From contig OY723278.1 in assembly GCA_963210315.1 (NCBI GenBank), positions 806,001 through 870,000 of the forward strand: DNA of 64,000 nt, in the 5' to 3' direction. The translations under genes and the position numbers were made by a program. Source of the stretch: Rhynchopus euleeides. Its lineage: Eukaryota > Euglenozoa > Diplonemea > Diplonemida > Diplonemidae. Below the pieces are notes generated by a model, which saw only the letters and a program-made list of their open reading frames with translations, ran no database searches and was not told the DNA's origin. Of the stretch, positions 61,756-64,000 are shown in pieces; position 1 is the first letter of the stretch, and each line of letters starts with the position of its first letter.

Positions 61756-62339
61756 GAATGGGCCGTGTGTCTGATGCCCTGGAGGGGAGGGTGGTGGGGT
61801 GTGTGGCAAGAAGGGATTCTCTGAACCTGATGCAGCAAACACGTCGGGGGGGTTTGATGAACACGTCATGCAGCAAACACGTCGGGGGGGGTGGGGGGTG
61901 GAGGGGCGGGGGGGCAATAGCAACAGCTGCTGTGTGCCGTGTGGCCTGATCCGTTCCAGAATGGGACCACAGTTCCGCGGGATTCAGGGGAACTGTTCGC
62001 CATCGCTGGATGGCAGTGTTTTGTATCTTCATCTATCTGTATGTTCTGCCGCATGCAGACGCCGTCATCCCTGAAAGGGGAGCAATCTGCAGAGGGGAAA
62101 ACCCCCCCCCCGGGGTTCATCCGATTTGAAGACGCGGCCACAACCCCCCGCAACCCCCCCCCCAGAATTACCAACCGCCACCCCCCAGAGGAGATATATA
62201 TCCCATTCAGTTTTTGGCTTGGGCTCCATAGCGAGAGCCCAAGCCATATAAAACGCACCCCCCCCCCCAGTGGCTGGCTTAACGCCGGGGTACTGTAAGC
62301 AGGGGGCTGGCCGGGGGGGGGGGGGGGGGGCAGTGTTGT
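61756..62339. other. Region upstream of the second PPR gene
   Basis: Contains a short direct repeat (AAACACGTCGGGGGG at about 61837 and 61876) and C/G runs near 62101 and 62311-62331. No gene is seen. Confidence 0.55.
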
Positions 62340-63890
62340 TAGAAACCGAGTTTTAAACATTTTAAACGTTTTAAACGTTTTAAAGTTTAAAACGCCGTTT
62401 TAAATTATTTAAAACGGGGTTTAAAACGGCAAAAACCCCTGCAAAATATAGGGGGAGACTTTTCGATTTTTTTCTGGAACCCAAAATTGATCGTTTTGGG
62501 CCATCTGAGGCCATCTTCGGCAAAAAAATCCAATTTTGAGGCTCCCTGGGGGTCCCAAATGGGTGAACAAATTCCCTGTGTGAAATAGCCTATTGCAGGC
62601 CTTTTGAGCATGATCAGGCAAACACAGCTGTGTGGCAGGGCTTTCTGCGAAAATTCGCCTCCTGGTGAAGTGGGCTACTTTTCACCCTCCATTCACCCTG
62701 GCCTCAACCCGTTCCTCTGCTCACCCTGACGCAAGCTCATGCCCTCATCGTTGACAATCACCCAGAAAAGATTCAGGATGGTACAGTACAGACTCGGGTG
62801 CACGAACGATCCAACGGTGGTGCCTGTTTGACTTGCTGGTGTATGGTTGATCATTGCTTGTTACGTACATGTCGCTTTCTCAGCGCCCCCGCCTTCACCG
62901 AAACCCGATGCCCAACACGAGCGGTGTGGCGCCCGTGGTACTGACCCCTTCGGACCTTAACTCCAGCGGTAGCCGCCGGCTTTCTTCAAAGAAACTCATC
63001 GATGACGTCCCCCCAGAGTGCAGGTTCCTGCTGCCTACCCACGATCATTAGGGTGCCGAGAGAATGGCTAGGTGATCAATAATTGTCCCAAACACTAGCT
63101 TGGCAACAGCCAGAGCAACCCCAGGTGGGGCGCAGCCGAGTGCTGCAACCATCGTTCTGACAGCAACAACATCACCTGGCTGTCTTGTTGAACACAGCCG
63201 TGATGAAGCTGGCTGCACTTCCTGTTTGGAGTTCATCGGGATCCGTTCTGCAAAAGTGAAAGTTGGAGGCAAAGAATACATGACGAGGATGGTTACGCCT
63301 TTTGTAGGCTTCTCTCGATCAGAGAAGTCGGGCGTCCATAGGAGAGTAAAGGGAATACAGATATGCTCCTCTCAAAGAGGGGCAGGCCAAAGGTAGGCTC
63401 CAGGTGGCAACTGGAACTGTGCAACTTTTCCAGAAGGTGCTTCCAGGACTGTCGAAGGAGCTGGTGGAGTTCGCTGGGTCCATTGCCATCCCCATCATGG
63501 TGATCCGGCCTTCAACCTGCGACTTTGTATCATGGATTCAGCTCAAAAGGGTGCACATCGAGTGATGCAAGATGAAGATTCGACACTCCAGAAATATGCT
63601 GATGTCAAACTGCATTATTCCTGAGAACAACGGAGGGGGTGTGCCAACTGATGCCGGTGCGATTGATGCAACCCTCACCACAACGTCAGTGCCACCTATT
63701 TTCCACCAATAATGTGTCCGCTGTGACAGGAATGCAGGAATAATCACCCAGAATATGAGCTGGGGGGCCTCAGGGGGCATGGAAAAAAATTTTGGCCGAA
63801 AATTTTTTTTTTGGTGTGAAAACACCACAGAAACGCCCTGTTTTAACCCCCGTTTTAAACTCCGTTTTAAATTAATTTAAAATAGGGTGG
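62340..63890. mobile_element. Element bounded by GTTTTAAA palindrome clusters
   Basis: The left end (62350-62430) has repeated TTTTAAACGTTTTAAAC and the right end (63839-63886) has GTTTTAAACTCCGTTTTAAA. Within these, an inverted pair of about 33 bp (62397-62429 against 63851-63883; TTTTAAATTAnTTTAAAACGG core) matches at all but about two positions. Subterminal sequence at 62455-62560 is the inverse of the 237-bp repeat at 6050-6110. No transposase or other protein was recognised inside. The outer boundaries and target duplication are uncertain. Confidence 0.6.
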
Positions 63891-64000
63891 ACGACTCGCC
63901 CAACTTTTCAGCTAAGCTACTGTGACAAAAAATATTGGCTTCAAAAAAAGAAATTCCTGGGTTTCTCGGCCACTTTTGAGGTAATTGCGCGACAGTCCTG
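63891..64000. other. Window end, nothing recognised
   Basis: AT-rich sequence with no feature recognised. Confidence 0.4.

Noticed and set aside
1-64000. tRNA or 5S rRNA genes
   Set aside because: I found no B-box with a matching A-box and foldable arms on either strand by eye; a covariance search would be needed to exclude them fully.

Overview
The window is nuclear DNA of a GC-rich, intron-bearing protist. The best guess is a euglenozoan, most likely diplonemid-like, but this is inference. All 14 recognisable host genes or gene remnants, and both LINE copies, lie on the minus strand. Many start codons follow a pyrimidine tract plus AG on the sense strand, as expected for trans-splice acceptors in polycistronic transcription. 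The eight cis-introns of three conserved genes (SEC61-gamma, UBA1, a LAMMER kinase) all start GTAT, seven of them GTATG, and end in AG. No spliced-leader RNA gene, tRNA, rRNA or CRISPR array was seen.

Layout, left to right (each gene is read right to left): 1591-3594, chromatin-type protein with five SAP motifs; 5227-7344, AT-palindrome-bounded repeat block carrying two 109-bp MITEs; 7558-9325, secreted astacin protease whose reading frame is broken by a 13/14-bp duplication; 10411-15015, large type I membrane protein with G8 and parallel beta-helix domains (CEMIP-like); 16224-17802, a shrunken, broken paralogue of it; 18955-19293, SEC61-gamma; 19856-22090, coiled-coil protein; 22472-23071, WW-domain protein; 23072-27605, repeat-rich intergenic DNA; 27606-31378, ubiquitin-activating enzyme E1 in five exons; 32511-41922, a class I haem peroxidase gene split by two LINE insertions; 42492-43739, FkbM-type methyltransferase; 43740-53056, gene-free repeat-rich DNA with a 1.76-kb foldback element; 53057-54800, LAMMER/CLK-like kinase in four exons; 55541-57820, secreted fusion of an LPMO and a GH5 cellulase; 58147-59343 and 59956-61755, two PPR-type proteins; 62340-63890, another palindrome-ended element.

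The gene set mixes housekeeping functions (protein translocation, ubiquitin activation, kinase signalling, probably organelle RNA handling) with a secretory repertoire for degrading protein and polysaccharide (astacin, G8 protein, LPMO-GH5, secreted peroxidase). This fits a phagotrophic or osmotrophic marine heterotroph.

The most unusual features are: a full-length LINE with two separate OTU protease-like domains and an ATGA overlap between ORFs, inserted exactly at the 3' end of an older truncated LINE and flanked by a 19-bp target duplication; a 109-bp MITE family in four same-length copies, each with a 3-bp target duplication; a group of repeat elements whose ends are clusters of different AT-rich palindromes; and the LPMO-GH5 fusion.
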